Source: Pelobates cultripes
Lineage: Eukaryota > Chordata > Amphibia > Anura > Pelobatidae
Reading direction: 5' to 3'
Assembly (NCBI GenBank): GCA_933207985.1
Contig: OW240913.1
Span: 100,550,496-100,614,495 of the forward strand
DNA length: 64,000 nucleotides
Shown: positions 21,053 through 33,563 of the stretch, in pieces
Layout of the letters: each line of letters starts with the position of its first letter
Position numbering within the stretch: position 1 is the stretch's first letter
Notes under the pieces: generated by a model
The model's database searches: none
What the model was told of the DNA's origin: nothing
The model's input: only the letters and a program-made list of their open reading frames with translations
Position numbers and translations under genes: made by a program

Positions 21053-21972
21053 ATGTGTTAACCCAGATAGGGTGTCATAAAAGGGCCCATTAGGTATGGG
21101 GAAGCTGACTGTAAGAGGAACTTTGAAATTATGGCGATTTAAACATATTTGTGTGAGGTCGAGAAGCGTACTTCACTTAATAATGTCATTCAGACCTGGG
21201 CTATCTGAGATTATGTGAAATGTCTGTGTGTTATGGCAAAATGTGACTTTTTATGTGTATTTTAAAGTGTTTTTGTGTCTTTTGCAACCATGTGCTTAAT
21301 GGAGTCTTGTGTCTATCCTGGGAGATAATTGAATTACTTATCTCCAGGATAGAAGACTCTGAAACTGGTTTGGGCCAGAAAGCCATGCTTCATTTAGTCA
21401 CAAAGGACTTTTTACTAACTTTGAACCCCTTGTCTGATTTGTGCCATTTTTGAATATGTTGTTCCCCTGAATGGATTGATTGTGAATATGTAATTTTATG
21501 TGGATGTGATGTATGGTTTTAGAGTTATGAAAGTTGGGTAGAAAGTATGTTTTAACTGTATGTATAATTGAGTTTCCTCTCAGGATAAGGGGAGGGTATA
21601 TGTGGGATGTAACTGTGATGTGATTGGTTGTTTTGTAACGCCCTGTGGGCTGTACTATGTTTGTGGATTGGGAATAAAAAGAGACTGTATGTGACAGTAC
21701 AGGGAGTTCCTGTTTTAACCCTCAAAGTGAAGTGTCGTCTCATTATTGGGGGAAGGATTTATTGTATGTTGTTCCAGTTTGACTGCTAGGAGAGTAAACC
21801 TATTCGTATGGTTCCTATTCAACTGTCTACAGCATTCATATGCTTGAGAGGATTCATATGCTCCTACGGTTCGGTGGTTGTGGTGTCTGCTGCAGTGCTT
21901 GGAGTCCTCAGGAAGCGCTAGGAGCATCCTTTAACGGAGGTACCCAGTCGGGGTGCCAGGCGATCCGTTACA
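20966..21972 (+). repeat. 3' LTR (1007 bp)
   Basis: Repeats the 5' LTR with the same TG...CA ends. The patch from about 21059 to 21215 differs sharply from its partner at 18238-18375, while flanking parts differ by only scattered bases. Confidence 0.95.
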
Positions 21973-21977
21973 ACCTT
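21973..21977. repeat. Target-site duplication ACCTT, right
   Basis: Second copy of the pentamer, followed by ATTTGTGAAACT as in copy A. Confidence 0.95.
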
Positions 21978-22077
21978 ATTTGTGAAACTATGTCTTTAAG
22001 AATTGAAAATTTCACCAAGGTAAGTTTAACACAATGTAGCAAAGTATTGATGATAACATTGATAGGTTTCCCACTAC

Positions 22078-22083
<6 letters not shown>

Positions 22084-22110
<27 letters not shown>

Positions 22111-22111
22111 T
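22084..22111. repeat. (TA)n microsatellite, short allele
   Basis: Uninterrupted TA tract, the counterpart of the longer tract at 5422-5470. Confidence 0.95.
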
Positions 22112-24575
22112 AAGATTGCCGGAAAATAATGCCCAGCTTCCCATTCTCGCCATGGTTGGTACCTGTGTAATAGCCAGGATTCTGGCAGCTGCAGGGTCCA
22201 TTAAAATGTGAATTAAGACACTGCCAGCTTATAAAGTCCATGACAAATTCAACTTCTTAGTGTTAAGATATTTCTTTCTTGACTTTATCAGTGCACCACT
22301 GGGGGCAGATTCTTTATGAAATACTCATATTGACTGCTGGAATTTCACTGAAATTCCAATCAAGTCAAAAGATATAGTAAGACAAAATAAGGAGTACGTT
22401 GTCTATGCATATTTCCTCCACCTGACACTTCTAGACTCATTTCCCCCAGAAGCCTTATCCATGGAGCATCTTGCTGGAACATCCAGCCCTCAATGCAGTC
22501 GTGACATTCGCTCCTGACTGCTCCAGAACCAGGAGCAGAAGATAAGGCTGGCAGCACCCACCAGGGACAGGTTCAGGTAAGTAAAACTCAAATTTACCAA
22601 TCCCCCCGGACACAAGACCTCCAGTGGTGATGTCACCATCAGAGGTCTTGAAAATTATGCAAAGTCCCCAGATGTTGACAGATCCCCTTTAAAGCCTCGG
22701 CTCTGTTTAATTTCTCTAGTGGTTTTAAAATGATCTCTGTTATACATGCATAATCCTAATGGAAAAATACAGAGGGTGATGGGGATTTGTCTTAGGTGCA
22801 GCTATTCCATGTGTGACTATTGAATATGTGATGCGTGAGACTTATATGTGCATATGATAATATGTTGCACTTAGTGATGCTATTTATTTCTATGTTTCTA
22901 TGTACTCGTTGAAAGCTATCCCAGATTCCTTTAATTCTTTAATCACACAAGGTTCTTCCATCACATTTGCCCAAACACTTTCCCTCTGGCTGTACAAGTT
23001 GCCCATAAATCCTTTTTTGGTATTTACTATTTACTATAAGCTAGCACTGCTGCACTACACAGTGTCTTAAATTCCCACGAACTACATATGTAGCTAGTTT
23101 ATATTATTGTATGGGATTCCATCAAAGGATGAAAGAGATTGACTTGAAAGTGTGGCTTTGATTTTTCATAAAACTGCATCATAATAATTTAATTTTTTTC
23201 ATAATCACACGTGCATTGACTGGCTAACATGGTGTATAATTAAACCCATTCCTTGTGGCAGACATATGTCTCTTTAAATAGTTTCACACAAGGTCCTTAG
23301 ATATGCCTATATCCACATCTTGAACATATTTTTCCTGTTCGTGATAGCTATACCAGTAATAGCTGCCAGCACCACCACCTTATGTCATTAGACAAACTGT
23401 GGTTTCGATAGATACCTCATTCACATCATTCACACACACAGTCATATCTCAGTTGTGCTGCAGTTCACAACATTAATTAAGTTAAGCTCCTATTTAATTC
23501 TGTAAATTAGCAGTTTTGAATTCTCTTCTGAACTGCATGACATTCCTTTAAATCTATAAGTTTAGTAAAAATCCTGCTTTTCTTCCTTTAGACGTATTAA
23601 CCTCCAACGAATCAAGACACATGTTTGGCACCTCATTAAAGGGTGATGATGGCAAAAACACTTACAATCTCCCCGGCCAGGACTGCTCCCTTCAGTTATA
23701 CATAAAGTTCTAATGTTAGTCTTATCATAACTGTTTTGCTATTCAGTTTATTAAGTGTATATACAAATATTTCTGGTTTTATCCGCCTCAATTTTAATCT
23801 CACAAATAAAGTGTTTATTCAAGATTATACTTATTACATTTATTTCTAACCTTGTAAACAAATTTAAATAAGTAAAACAATGAGTAGATTTGTAAATGCT
23901 GCCAATTCTATGCCTGGCAATTAACCACATGAACAATAAACCCCAACAAGCTATTTACCATTTTGTTTCAGTGGTTGAATTCAGTAGATGCTGTCTCAAA
24001 CATGTTTGGAAAAGGCAGTAAAAATGCAGATAATTTAATATTGTGAAACATATTCGTGAATCATGTGCAACCGGGACATATGTTGCTTGAAAGCAAAACT
24101 GTTTTATTTTAACATGTTTTAAAATTGACAGAAAAAGTTTTAAGATAAATCTTTCAGAAAATAGGATGTTGGTTACTCAAAGAGTAGGGTCCCAATCACG
24201 GCAGACTTATCAAAATACTGAGAAATCGATGCTGTTGTATTAATCTACTCAGACCTACACACGTGTTAATGTGTATGAGTGTTAGATACAATGCCATGTG
24301 GTGCTAAGGTGTTACTGCAGCTTTTATGTCTTTATTAGACTGCACATACCAAGGCAGCAATGATTAAGTTAGTCTGTCTGGACTTGCAGGAAAAATTAAG
24401 TTAAAACAAATGCACTAAAACACATGGGATCAAGGTTCGACGAGGCTGGTGCAAATGAGCAGTTTTGTAATTACAAGAGGTGATTCAAGTTTGTCGAGCC
24501 AGGTCATCTACAGATGGCTACCAAGCTGAGCAAATGTGATATTAATCAGAGTGAGTAGTCAGTTAAATAATTAAT

Positions 24576-25325
24576 TTAAAGGGACACTCACCTGCCCAAA
24601 TAACAATTTAAAAAATCACGCCACGTTTAGTAGATATACCCCAAATGAAAACATGAGTGCAGTTAATTATGTTTTTCTCATTGCAGTTATATATAAAAAC
24701 AGCTTTCAAAACATACAGTTCTCTTGTCTGTTGCCTTTGCACCCCCTCCTCTTCTAACCCCGCACACACTTTCTCTGGCTGTCCAATCACAGACTTCCCA
24801 ATGCAGGTCGATGGGAAGTATTTGTAAGTCAGGTACTTTGGGCAATTGCTGTCTCTTGAGGTTAGTTACATCGAGCTAATGAAACCAGGAAGTAACATTA
24901 CCTGTAGTCTGCTTGAAAGCCAAAGGGGTGCAACCAGGTTAATTTATAAAAGTATCAATTTAATAAAAAAAGAGGAGACACTCTTCACACATAAAGCTTC
25001 TTTGTTGTTTAGAGGTCTGGAATGACCATTTCAGCTCCCTTGTGGCTAGTAAGTAGGAAAATCAACAATAAAAATAACAAGCTAGAAACTTTTTTGAATC
25101 CTGATGCAATATACTCTGCGTGAAGCTTTAGCAGTAGGCATGTTAGGTTAAATGTCAGTTGTTCAGATAAAAGTAGTCTTACCCAACATGGCTGCTCATA
25201 AAAAGTGGAAAAAAAATCAATATATATAGTTTTATAATGTATATTATTAAGTTTCATTAAATGTAATAAACTATTAAATAAACAACAAGTAAAAGTTCTT
25301 TAAGAGTGCTATAACAGTCCTTTAA
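24576..25325. mobile_element. TTAA-flanked MITE
   Basis: Left end TTAAAGGGACACTCACCTG and right end GTGCTATAACAGTCCTTTAA, each with TTAA (24576-24579 and 25322-25325). No transposase. Internal words such as GGCTGTCCAATCACAGACTTCC recur in inverse orientation in the MITE at 44614-45554, so the two share ancestry. Confidence 0.7.
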
Positions 25326-26902
25326 AAATAAAAAAGTCACAAATAACACTTTTTTTACAGCTGAGAAGACCTTGAATTGATAATAGTAGTGAAATATAAT
25401 ACAGGTAAGTAGGCCAGAATCAACTAATTCTGTTTTGCTTTTTGCTGTAAAGCCCTGTAGCCGAAAAAAATGACAAATTTTCCATCAATAGTCAGTATCT
25501 TCTGTGTCTTGATTGCTTAAGTGATTCTGTTCTGAGTAGTAGGTCTCCTATTATCCCACGTATGGCTGGAAGCACATACCATTAATATCCACTGGAAAAA
25601 GATTTTGATTGTTAAATCAATTTCACTTCCTGTCTTTCAGAAATGTCCAAATTCGAAGGTCAATTGCCTTGTTTAGACAGCTTTTGGTTTAGGACTGTGT
25701 AAAACATAACTACTCATATGTGTATAGAAAAGCTGGAAACAACATCTGTCAATTTATGGGACTGCTGGAAATCCAACTACTTTAGAATCCAAATACTGTT
25801 CCCCCGAGAGTGCACAACCCTGCGAAGAAGCACTGAAATGTAACCATTAAGGCAGCCTTGATGGGTTTTTCAATGACAGCCCTAGTGATAATTACCTAGT
25901 TTAAACTAAATACTCTTATCTCCGTGTACATTAAATAGTGATATGTATATTATAGATATTTGTATCTTATTGTCCGTGATTTAGATGCATTCTTTTTTTT
26001 TTTTATATTTCATATTTATAAAAATTTTGACATCACAACAATGACAAAATATTATTGCTCATGGCACAGTATGCATAACTTAAAACAATCAGTAGATATA
26101 GAAGCATTGTATAAAAGCAGGTTGCTAATTAGACATAAGAGTCCTGAGCACATACAAACTAGTTAGTATATAGATTTATTATAATAGTTTTTTATTATTA
26201 GCATTTATATAGTGCCAGAATTTTCTCCAAAGCTTTACAAAGCAGGCATATCATTTTACAATTGGTGTATAACCTTCTTGAATCAGATGTTATGTTCTAT
26301 ATTGTAGCTGTTATTCACAGATCAACACATTTTATATTTCATATTAGCATAAATAATCACGACCCTTTTTTTTATTCTGTTGACAATTTCCTTCTTTCTC
26401 ATGTTGAAATAGTATTAAGCACTGTCAGAATCGGCTCCCCAGTGGTATCACACCCTTCTGGCCTAGTACTTTCTAAGCACACCCGAGATGTTACTGGTCT
26501 CTTGGCATGCAGTGCAATTTGAATGTTTGGGTGAGTAATTTGAGTTGCAGGTAAGCAGTTGTGTACAATCTCCTCAATGTAATTATTAGGTGCTTACATT
26601 TTTAGCAGCTTTTATTGCTCATCCTCGACAATCCTTTCTCAAGTCTACAAATGTTTTTAATACTCAGGGCCCGAGGAAGAAGGGGTGTGTAAATCCTCTA
26701 AGTGTGGGTGCAGTTCTAGCAAACAACCTTGGGTACCAGAAGTCCAGGCAGATGTAATTTGGTTACCGCACAGCAGCATGTAAGATTGTAAGACATTTGT
26801 TAAATAAGGTGATTGGACATGTATCAATCTTTCAGAATTTATTGATACACACTGTCAGTATTATTGGTGTGCAGTTTGATGGATTACAGTTTATGATTGT
26901 TC
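25326..26902. other. No gene recognised
   Basis: AT-rich, with short chance frames only. Apart from the small interspersed repeat near 26170-26245, I see nothing assignable. Confidence 0.5.
26170..26245. repeat. Interspersed repeat fragment with ATTTATATAGTGCCAG core
   Basis: The motif TTATTAGCATTTATATAGTGCC followed by AAAGCTTTACAA resembles a very common dispersed sequence of frog genomes. The parent element is not identified here. Confidence 0.4.
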
Positions 26903-26910
26903 CTTCTAAC

Positions 26911-27848
26911 CAGTGGCGGATCCAGAGCCTGATCTCGGGAGGGGCACTTGTAGATTATTTAAAGAAATAATCCATGCACAATAACCACTACAGCTCTGTG
27001 TAGTGGTTATGGTACCAGGAGTGCCGGGACCCCCTCCCAGAGTAAGTAGTCAAACTGTTTAAGAACAGTTTGACAACTGTAGAAGGGCATAGGAGCATTG
27101 GTGTGTGTGAGTGGTGCAATGTGTGAGGGGTGCAGTGTGTGTGTGGGGTGTAGTGTGTGAATGTGTTAATGGGGGCAGTGTGTGTGTGGGGCAATGCGTC
27201 TATGGGGGCTGTGTATGTGAGTGTGGGGCAATGTGTGTGTGTGTGGGGGGCAGTGTATGTGTTTGTGGGGCAGTGTATGTGTGTGTGGGGCAATGTGTGT
27301 ATGGGAGCAGTGTGTGAATGTGTATGGTGTGTGTGGGGGCAGTGTGTGTATGGGTGGCAGTGTATGTGTGTGGGTGGCAATGTGTGTATGGGGGCAGTGT
27401 GTGAGTGTGTATGGTGTGTGGGGGCTTTTTTATAATTTTATTTTTTAAATTTAATAAAAATAAATGTATGTTCCCCCCTCCCTTCCTACCTTTACTGAAG
27501 GAGGAGGGGGGACATTGCTCGAACCCTGGTGGTCCGTGGGGAATCCCTGGTTGTCCCAGTGATGATAGTGAACTCCAGCCTGTAGCTCCAGGAGTTCACT
27601 CTCACGAAATCCGGAGTGTTGCCGTGGTAACCATGGCAATGCTCCGTGCTCACGAGAGAAGGACCCGGGGACGCTGCAGACTGAGCTCCCGGGTCCTCTC
27701 TCCCTCCCCCGCCTGCCCCTCAGGTCCTTGAAGGCACATTGCAGGGCTTGTGCTTTGACAGTGCCAGCCCTGCATTAGCCAGCAGGGGAGAGCCTGGGGT
27801 GGGGCAGTTGCCCCTTTTGCCGCCCCCTCACCCCCGGATCCGCCAGTG
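26911..27848. mobile_element. Non-autonomous hAT element (938 bp) with perfect 8-bp TSD
   Basis: Begins CAGTGGCGGATCC and ends GGATCCGCCAGTG, 12 of 13 terminal bases inverted. It is flanked by CTTCTAAC on both sides (26903-26910 and 27849-27856). Eight-base duplications and CAG-type termini define hAT transposons. The interior carries a GT-rich tandem array (27090-27425) and a GC-rich block near 27470-27800, with no transposase frame. Confidence 0.9.
27090..27425. repeat. GT-rich minisatellite inside the hAT element
   Basis: Irregular tandem units of the form GTGTGTGTGGGGCAGTGTATGT. Long frames on both strands here (Cys/Val or His/Thr repeats) are artefacts of the repeat. Confidence 0.95.
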
Positions 27849-28584
27849 CTTCTAACAAGGGACGCTTTGGAGGTAATAAAGGCATGTTTTAAGATGTAAC
27901 CCTGCGCTCACATCAATGATATGTTTAATTTCTGACTCAATACAGTATAGTGATTTGTACTCTTTGTCCAATCCTACTTTAAAGTTGATTTGTTTCTAAA
28001 GTATTTTTAAGCTCGGCTTCCATGATCCTGTAATAAGCTATGCTCATCCCAACCCCATCTCTGTAAGTAACAAAGTAGAGGGCAGTTTAATACCAATTTT
28101 GCATGACTGACATTATCTAACAGTCCAAAGAAAGGCAAACGATACAATCTCTGTGTAGTAAAATTCATCTCTTTATTGTACTTTAACAAAAGAGCGGGAT
28201 GTTTCAAACTTAGGTCTCTCACACAAGACCTGCATTTAGGTTGAAGGATTTCCATTTTTTTTGTTGCACAGGTATTGAACAGCTCCTCTCTGCATGATAG
28301 ATACAAGTCTAGATTTTCATTTTAAGAATATAAAGAACATCAACTGAAATAACTCCTGGCCATCTATTGGGGTCCATTTTTAACATGGTATTGATATTCT
28401 AGAAATATAATTTAAGCAGAATGCATAAAACTGACAGTACATGTGATGGGATAATATGTGTAATAAGTGACAAAACATTCCATTGAATTATAAAGAATGG
28501 TATTTTTTAATGGAATTTGATACTTTATACAAACATAACAGCCTCCTTACCCCAGCTGTAATGATTGCTAACGATATGTTAGAG

Positions 28585-28719
28585 CAGGCATAGGCAACCT
28601 TTGACACTCCAGATGTTTTGGACTACACCTCCAATGATGCTTTGCCAGCATTATGGGAGTAAGAGCATTATGGGGGATGTAGTCCACAACATTTGGAGTG
28701 CCAAAGGTTACTATCCCTG
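28585..28719. mobile_element. Palindromic hAT-type MITE (135 bp)
   Basis: Arms CAGGCATAGGCAACCTTTG and CAAAGGTTACTATCCCTG fold back, continuing into ACTCCAGATGTTTTGGACTA / TAGTCCACAACATTTGGAGT. Flanks TGTTAGAG and TGTTAGAT agree at 7 of 8 bases, consistent with a hAT 8-bp duplication. Confidence 0.75.
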
Positions 28720-28727
28720 TGTTAGAT

Positions 28728-31165
28728 GATTGGGGACCATTGCACACATAAAAGATAAACATGACCCCAGTTTCATAGTGCAATTTGGCCACCCATTACC
28801 CTGGCAAAGCTATGAGGGGTTAATTCTACAATGCACCAAGCTTCACGCTGCACAGGTTTTATTTTTTCTGTACTCCCCTTGTGTATGTAATCCTGTAGGT
28901 ACATATCTATATTTTGTGCCTATCATATACATACCTTTTTTGCGTTGGCTAGCACTTGAATAAAAAAACAACATCTTTTCATATGTAAACCTTATAATTT
29001 GTGAATCATCAGAATAAATGCATTTGTATCCTGATCTGACCCATTTGTATCCTATTCTAACTCTTGTTGCCTTTTAGAATTTTGGGAAGCAGAAGACGTG
29101 GACCACAGATGCTAGATTCATAAAATGTAAGTTTTTATGTGGCCAATCTTTGTATTTTCTCTGCTTGTCAATGTGGAAAAGTATTTGTGTACCCTTTAAT
29201 AATCCCTTAGAATGTCATTCCGCACAGAACAAGATAAACATATTAAGAGCATTAGATGCATAAATGAACAATCTGCCTTCATTATCAGAAAAAAAACGTG
29301 ATCAACAGAAACAGAAAGTGGAAAGCAAATGTGCCCATCTCTTTTCCTGTTTGTGACACAATAGATAATCACAGAACATCTGATGGACTCATATCTGTCG
29401 AGGGAAATATTTCTGTAGACCTTGACTGTGTAAATATTATTATATTATTGTAAGATTAACAAGGCATCATTTTAGTGCATCTACATCAATTTTGAGAACA
29501 GATCATCTCTACAGCTCCAGTTTCAAAAAACCATATGAATGCGCTTTATTTTTCCCAAATGCATTATCAATCTGTAAAGGAAAACCTTTCCAATTATAGA
29601 ACATCCTCATTGCTGATAAGTCATTGGACAGCCGCCAATGGATTGCTTCAAGTGTGGATTTAAATTTATAAGGAAATAAAATGAATATATTTAGACTTTA
29701 ACTGTTACAGTGTTATAAAAGAGATAGTCACCTAATCCCCAATAAGACTAATTAAAAGTAAGAATAAAAATATAATAAACCAATTTAACAGACCAATGGC
29801 AACTATTATGGCGGCTAAAGTAAAAGATGAAGGTGGCGAGCGGCTGACAGTACAGTAATAGCACTGGGCAACTCCATCTACGACCCAGAAGTTATCATTA
29901 TCAGTTTTGGTATTAGCACCAAGAAGGTCTCCTGTCGCTAGTCCCACTTGAATTAGATGTTGGTATTTTTACTCCTTATACCTAACATGTAATTTGCCAT
30001 TTCTTCCTGAACCTTAGTGGAATTTAATTTGGTGAGAACCACCTAAATGTGAAGCTAATGGCGATTTCCACTAAACTGCAACACTGATTTTGACAGCTAA
30101 CAGAACATGAAGAGCTGGTTTGGAAGCCGGTCCCACCACCTCAAGGAAAAAAACGCAATAGAAAACACTCAGGATTAATGGGCAAGCAGTAGTTGTTAGT
30201 TTTATTAATTCCTGAGTATGTTTACAAAACCTTTAGTTTTATGGACATTCCCAAGAGATGTGAAAACGAGAGCTTACAGCATTATGACACCTCCATAAGG
30301 AAGGCAATGAGTCCTGAAACATTTGCACTTGTCGCTGATGGATTAGGTTCCACCTCATAGTCAACTTGTTGTGCTACCCAAAGGTTTAAAAATCTAGACA
30401 CTGTATGTGAATTGAGCATGCATGAGGCTGCATAGTACTGTAGAACAGCGTGAAAGTAATAAAATCACACTGTTATATTCCTGGTTGATTAAATGCTGAT
30501 TCTCAGCAGACCAGTGCTCCACCCAGTCCCTTTGCATTATATTTAGCAAGCTGTGAGTTTTAGGTAGATAGATCTCAGGCTGTGCAGGCAAATTAAAGGT
30601 CAATAGACACAGGCTTATTAACATCAGTCTGGTATATCTTCAGATACCTCATTCCCTGCACTTGGGTATCTATATCAACATAATACTCACTATTTTACAG
30701 TGCATTTCCTGCAAGGTATCTGTTAGCTCTTCTAGGGAGAGTCAAAAAAATGAACACTGACATGTCTGCGTACAAAGTCCAGTACTCCTCCAACGATGTC
30801 AGCAATTATTTTTTTATGACAAATAAACAGGGAAAAAGAATGTCATTTTTCACACTAATGATCGTTCACATGGTACTGGAGGAAAGCTGGACTAATTTTC
30901 TTAACTGCATAGATTTTCTGGATTGGAGGTCCAGGATTGGGAATTATCTCATTAGTTTTGGTTTCTGTCTCTGAGTACAAGGCAAAGTTTAAACCACTGG
31001 GTCCTTGGCACTCCTATACCATCAATGCACTCTCCTTTGGTCCTGTTTTGCCTCCTCAGCATTAGCAACAGGTGTCTGGTAGCCGGTGAGTAATGTACTA
31101 CCAACTTCCAAGAAACTTTAATTCCATTATTGCATACATAGTTCCGTCACCTTCACATGACAGGC
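28728..31165. other. No gene recognised
   Basis: Mostly AT-rich sequence. The only exon-like signal is a 49-base island at 29078-29126 between an acceptor-like and a donor-like site, described under findings. Confidence 0.5.
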
Positions 31166-31169
31166 AGCG

Positions 31170-31400
31170 CAGGGCCGGTGCAAGGATTTTTGCCAGCAGG
31201 GCCTACAGGATGTGAGGTTATATCCCAGCACCTGCTGCCTGTTTAAGATGTAGTTAGGAGGAACAAAATGGCTTCTAAGCTTCCTGGTGCAAATCTATGC
31301 ATGTCTACTCACCAACAGACTCTGTAACCCCTTTCCTTCCCTCCACGTTGCCAATAAACATGAACAGCAAGGGGAATAAAGGGCAAGGAAATCAGGAGAT
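31170..31400. mobile_element. hAT-like fragment, CAGGGCCGGTGC terminus
   Basis: Starts CAGGGCCGGTGCAAGGATTT, a recurrent hAT-type end in amphibian repeats. The opposite end GCACCGGCCCTG is not present nearby, so the copy is truncated and its right limit is a guess. Confidence 0.45.
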
Positions 31401-32359
31401 ATTTCATTCCTCCATCCCGGCGCTAGCAACACAAGCAATTTAAATTTTTATCTATCAATATATGTAAACTTTTGCATACATTTCTAAATGGTACTGTATG
31501 CACTTTCATATAAGATCACATGCATTTTACTATTAAGTTTCTTTTAAAGAAGAACAGCTAGACTGGGGAGTTTTATCGTGTCTGCTTTTTTTGGGAAAGG
31601 ATCTGCTCCATTGCAAACCATTGCTAATTTAGATAGGCATAGTGCTTTTCATAAGATAAAATGGTAATGCTAATTTAAATACATTTTGATCACACTTCAA
31701 AGGCATGTCATGCAGGGATGAAATGAATATAAAGGATACAACTTGATGGAGGATGAAGACTTCACGGCTTAGTGCCAGTGGCAAAGTGTATGCTATTTTA
31801 AGGAAGCTTATTAACAAAAGCCATATACTCAAGACTTTCTCCAACAGTAATGATTATTTCATGTTATTTACGTGAATTTCCTTAACATTAATTGTAATAT
31901 TAAATCGTTTCGGTGAAAATGTCATGAGTATTTTACAGATACTTTCATTTCATGCAGAATATATTAAAATAAGACTTTAATTCAAGAACAAGGCGAAAAG
32001 ACCTTTGGAAACTGAACGTATTTAACATATTGTGTCTGGTTTCTACACAAATTAAGTTTGGAATTCAGACATTGTTTTCACTTATTCATGCTATTTCTAA
32101 AGTTTTAGAGTGGCAATTTGAGGAAATTAGTCAAAGTGGTGTAAAAAGTATAAAATATTTTTAATGCATTATACAGAAAATGCAATAAATCAAATGCTAA
32201 AAAAGTTACTGACCTTTAAAGTTACTGGTGGATCCCTCCCTCCCAAACCAGAAAAATGACCTTTATCGCATAAACCTCTGCATTCCACTTAATACTTATA
32301 TTTTGCAGCTGCTTTCAGTTTACCCATAGCTAATTTAACAGTTTATTAACTGGGCAATG

Positions 32360-32961
32360 TTAAAGAGACAGTTTAGTCACCTGAAGGCACCATAACAACT
32401 TCACCTAAATGAAGTTGTTAAGATGACAGGAGGTCCCTGACGCACTCTTACTTTCAGTTAAACTGTTCTTTAACGGTTTAACCCCAAAGTTGCTTCCAGC
32501 TCCGATCTCAACTCCCCCTAGACGGCATCCGGTTTCTGAAATTTCACATTCAGAAAACACAGAGTGCCGCGGGCAAGGGTGCCGCTGATTGGCTGAGAGC
32601 AGTCAGCTGATGCTCTCAGCTAATCTGTGACTCCCTGTTTACAAAACTGGCTTGGAGAGAAACGTACCTTTTCTCTGCCAGTTTTGTGAGTGGGGAGTCA
32701 CTGATTGTCTGAGAACATCAGCTGACTGCTCTCAGTTTATCAGCTGTGTCCCTAACCGACAGCACTCCACTCTTCTTGAAAGTGACATCTTAGAAACCAA
32801 ATGCTGCCTAGGGAGAGCTGAAATTGGCGCTAGATGCAACTTTGGTGTTAAACTGTTTGAGAATGGTTTTGCCCCGTGAGGTAAGCGTGCGCCTAGGGCC
32901 TCCTTGCTCAATAGCAACTTAATTTAGATTAAGTTGTTATGGTGTCTGGAGTGTTCCTTTC
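32360..32961. mobile_element. TTAA-type MITE, right TTAA lost
   Basis: Left end TTAAAGAGACAGTTTAGTCACC; right end ATGGTGTCTGGAGTGTTCCTTT, followed by CAG rather than AA. Subterminal sequences CACCATAACAACTTCA and GTTGTTATGGTG are inverted. The middle contains two diverged inverted copies of a CAGCTGACTGCTCTCAG-type segment. Confidence 0.6.
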
Positions 32962-33463
32962 AGCCCTCAGATGTAAAGTGAATGTCAGGCTCATGATCTT
33001 ATGATCTTTTAGGAACATGACTCTGTAATCACAAATCCAAAGTTCAAAATTAGTCCCACAGTAATTTTCAGCCCCACGTCTCTTAATCACCTAATCCAGG
33101 ATTGCCTCGAGCAGCATCAACAAATGTTTCTGTTTTTATGCTGCTAAAGTGAGTCCCAGATATGTCAGTCTGTGCGGGAGTGTTCCTCCCTCTTCATCAT
33201 TCCAACAAGATGATAATGTTATCTCCAAAAGGGATGGGTGTGTATTTATCTATGTATATGTATCTGCATTTTGTTTCATTACTTAATGGAAAGAAATCTA
33301 AACATTTTGGCTCGACAGAAAAAACAAATAATGAAGTTACAGATAATAAAACTCATACACACACGAATACTCTAATGAACAAAGACACATATTGACAGAT
33401 ACAGTTACACCGTGTGTTATCTTGCTGTGAGTATTTCTGACTGAGTATGTCTGACTTTGTGTA
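32962..33463. other. No feature recognised before the second gap
   Basis: Roughly 500 bases of AT-rich sequence at the right end of the second contig. Nothing related to the gypsy element beyond the gap is seen. Confidence 0.5.
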
Positions 33464-33563
33464 NNNNNNNNNNNNNNNNNNNNNNNNNNNNNNNNNNNNN
33501 NNNNNNNNNNNNNNNNNNNNNNNNNNNNNNNNNNNNNNNNNNNNNNNNNNNNNNNNNNNNNNN
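33464..33563. other. Assembly gap (100 N)
   Basis: Exactly 100 N. The sequence to its right starts inside the pol gene of a Ty3/gypsy element, so the missing part should include RNase H, integrase and the 3' LTR. Confidence 1.

Larger units (their letters stand above)
18146..21972 (+). mobile_element. Complete non-autonomous LTR retrotransposon, gag-only type
   Basis: A 3827-bp insertion present in copy B and absent from copy A, where the empty site reads TTCACCTTATTTG near 5310. The element begins TGTGGCG and ends GTTACA (TG...CA), is flanked by a perfect 5-bp duplication ACCTT (18141-18145 and 21973-21977), and has two LTRs of 991 and 1007 bp. A primer-binding-type sequence follows the 5' LTR and a polypurine tract precedes the 3' LTR. 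The 1.8-kb interior carries one long frame and no protease, reverse transcriptase, RNase H or integrase. It must therefore depend on enzymes from another element. Gypsy/ERV class cannot be decided without pol. Confidence 0.93.
12866..24308. repeat. Copy B of the duplicated locus, carrying an extra LTR element
   Basis: Same sequence as 1-7667, starting in the DIRS reverse transcriptase and ending at the octamer GTGCTAAG (24301-24308; 7660-7667 in copy A). Copy B continues into unrelated sequence at 24309, while copy A continues into a hAT-like terminus at 7668. Copy B is longer because of the LTR retrotransposon at 18146-21972. It lies in a different contig from copy A, since the 9332-9431 gap separates them. 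Confidence 0.95.

Noticed and set aside
1..24308. CRISPR-like array or segmental gene cluster
   Set aside because: The repetition is one large two-copy duplication of transposon-rich DNA. There are no regularly spaced short repeats with unique spacers.
26988..27448. Cys/Val-rich and His/Thr-rich frames on both strands
   Set aside because: Produced by the GT-rich minisatellite inside a hAT element.
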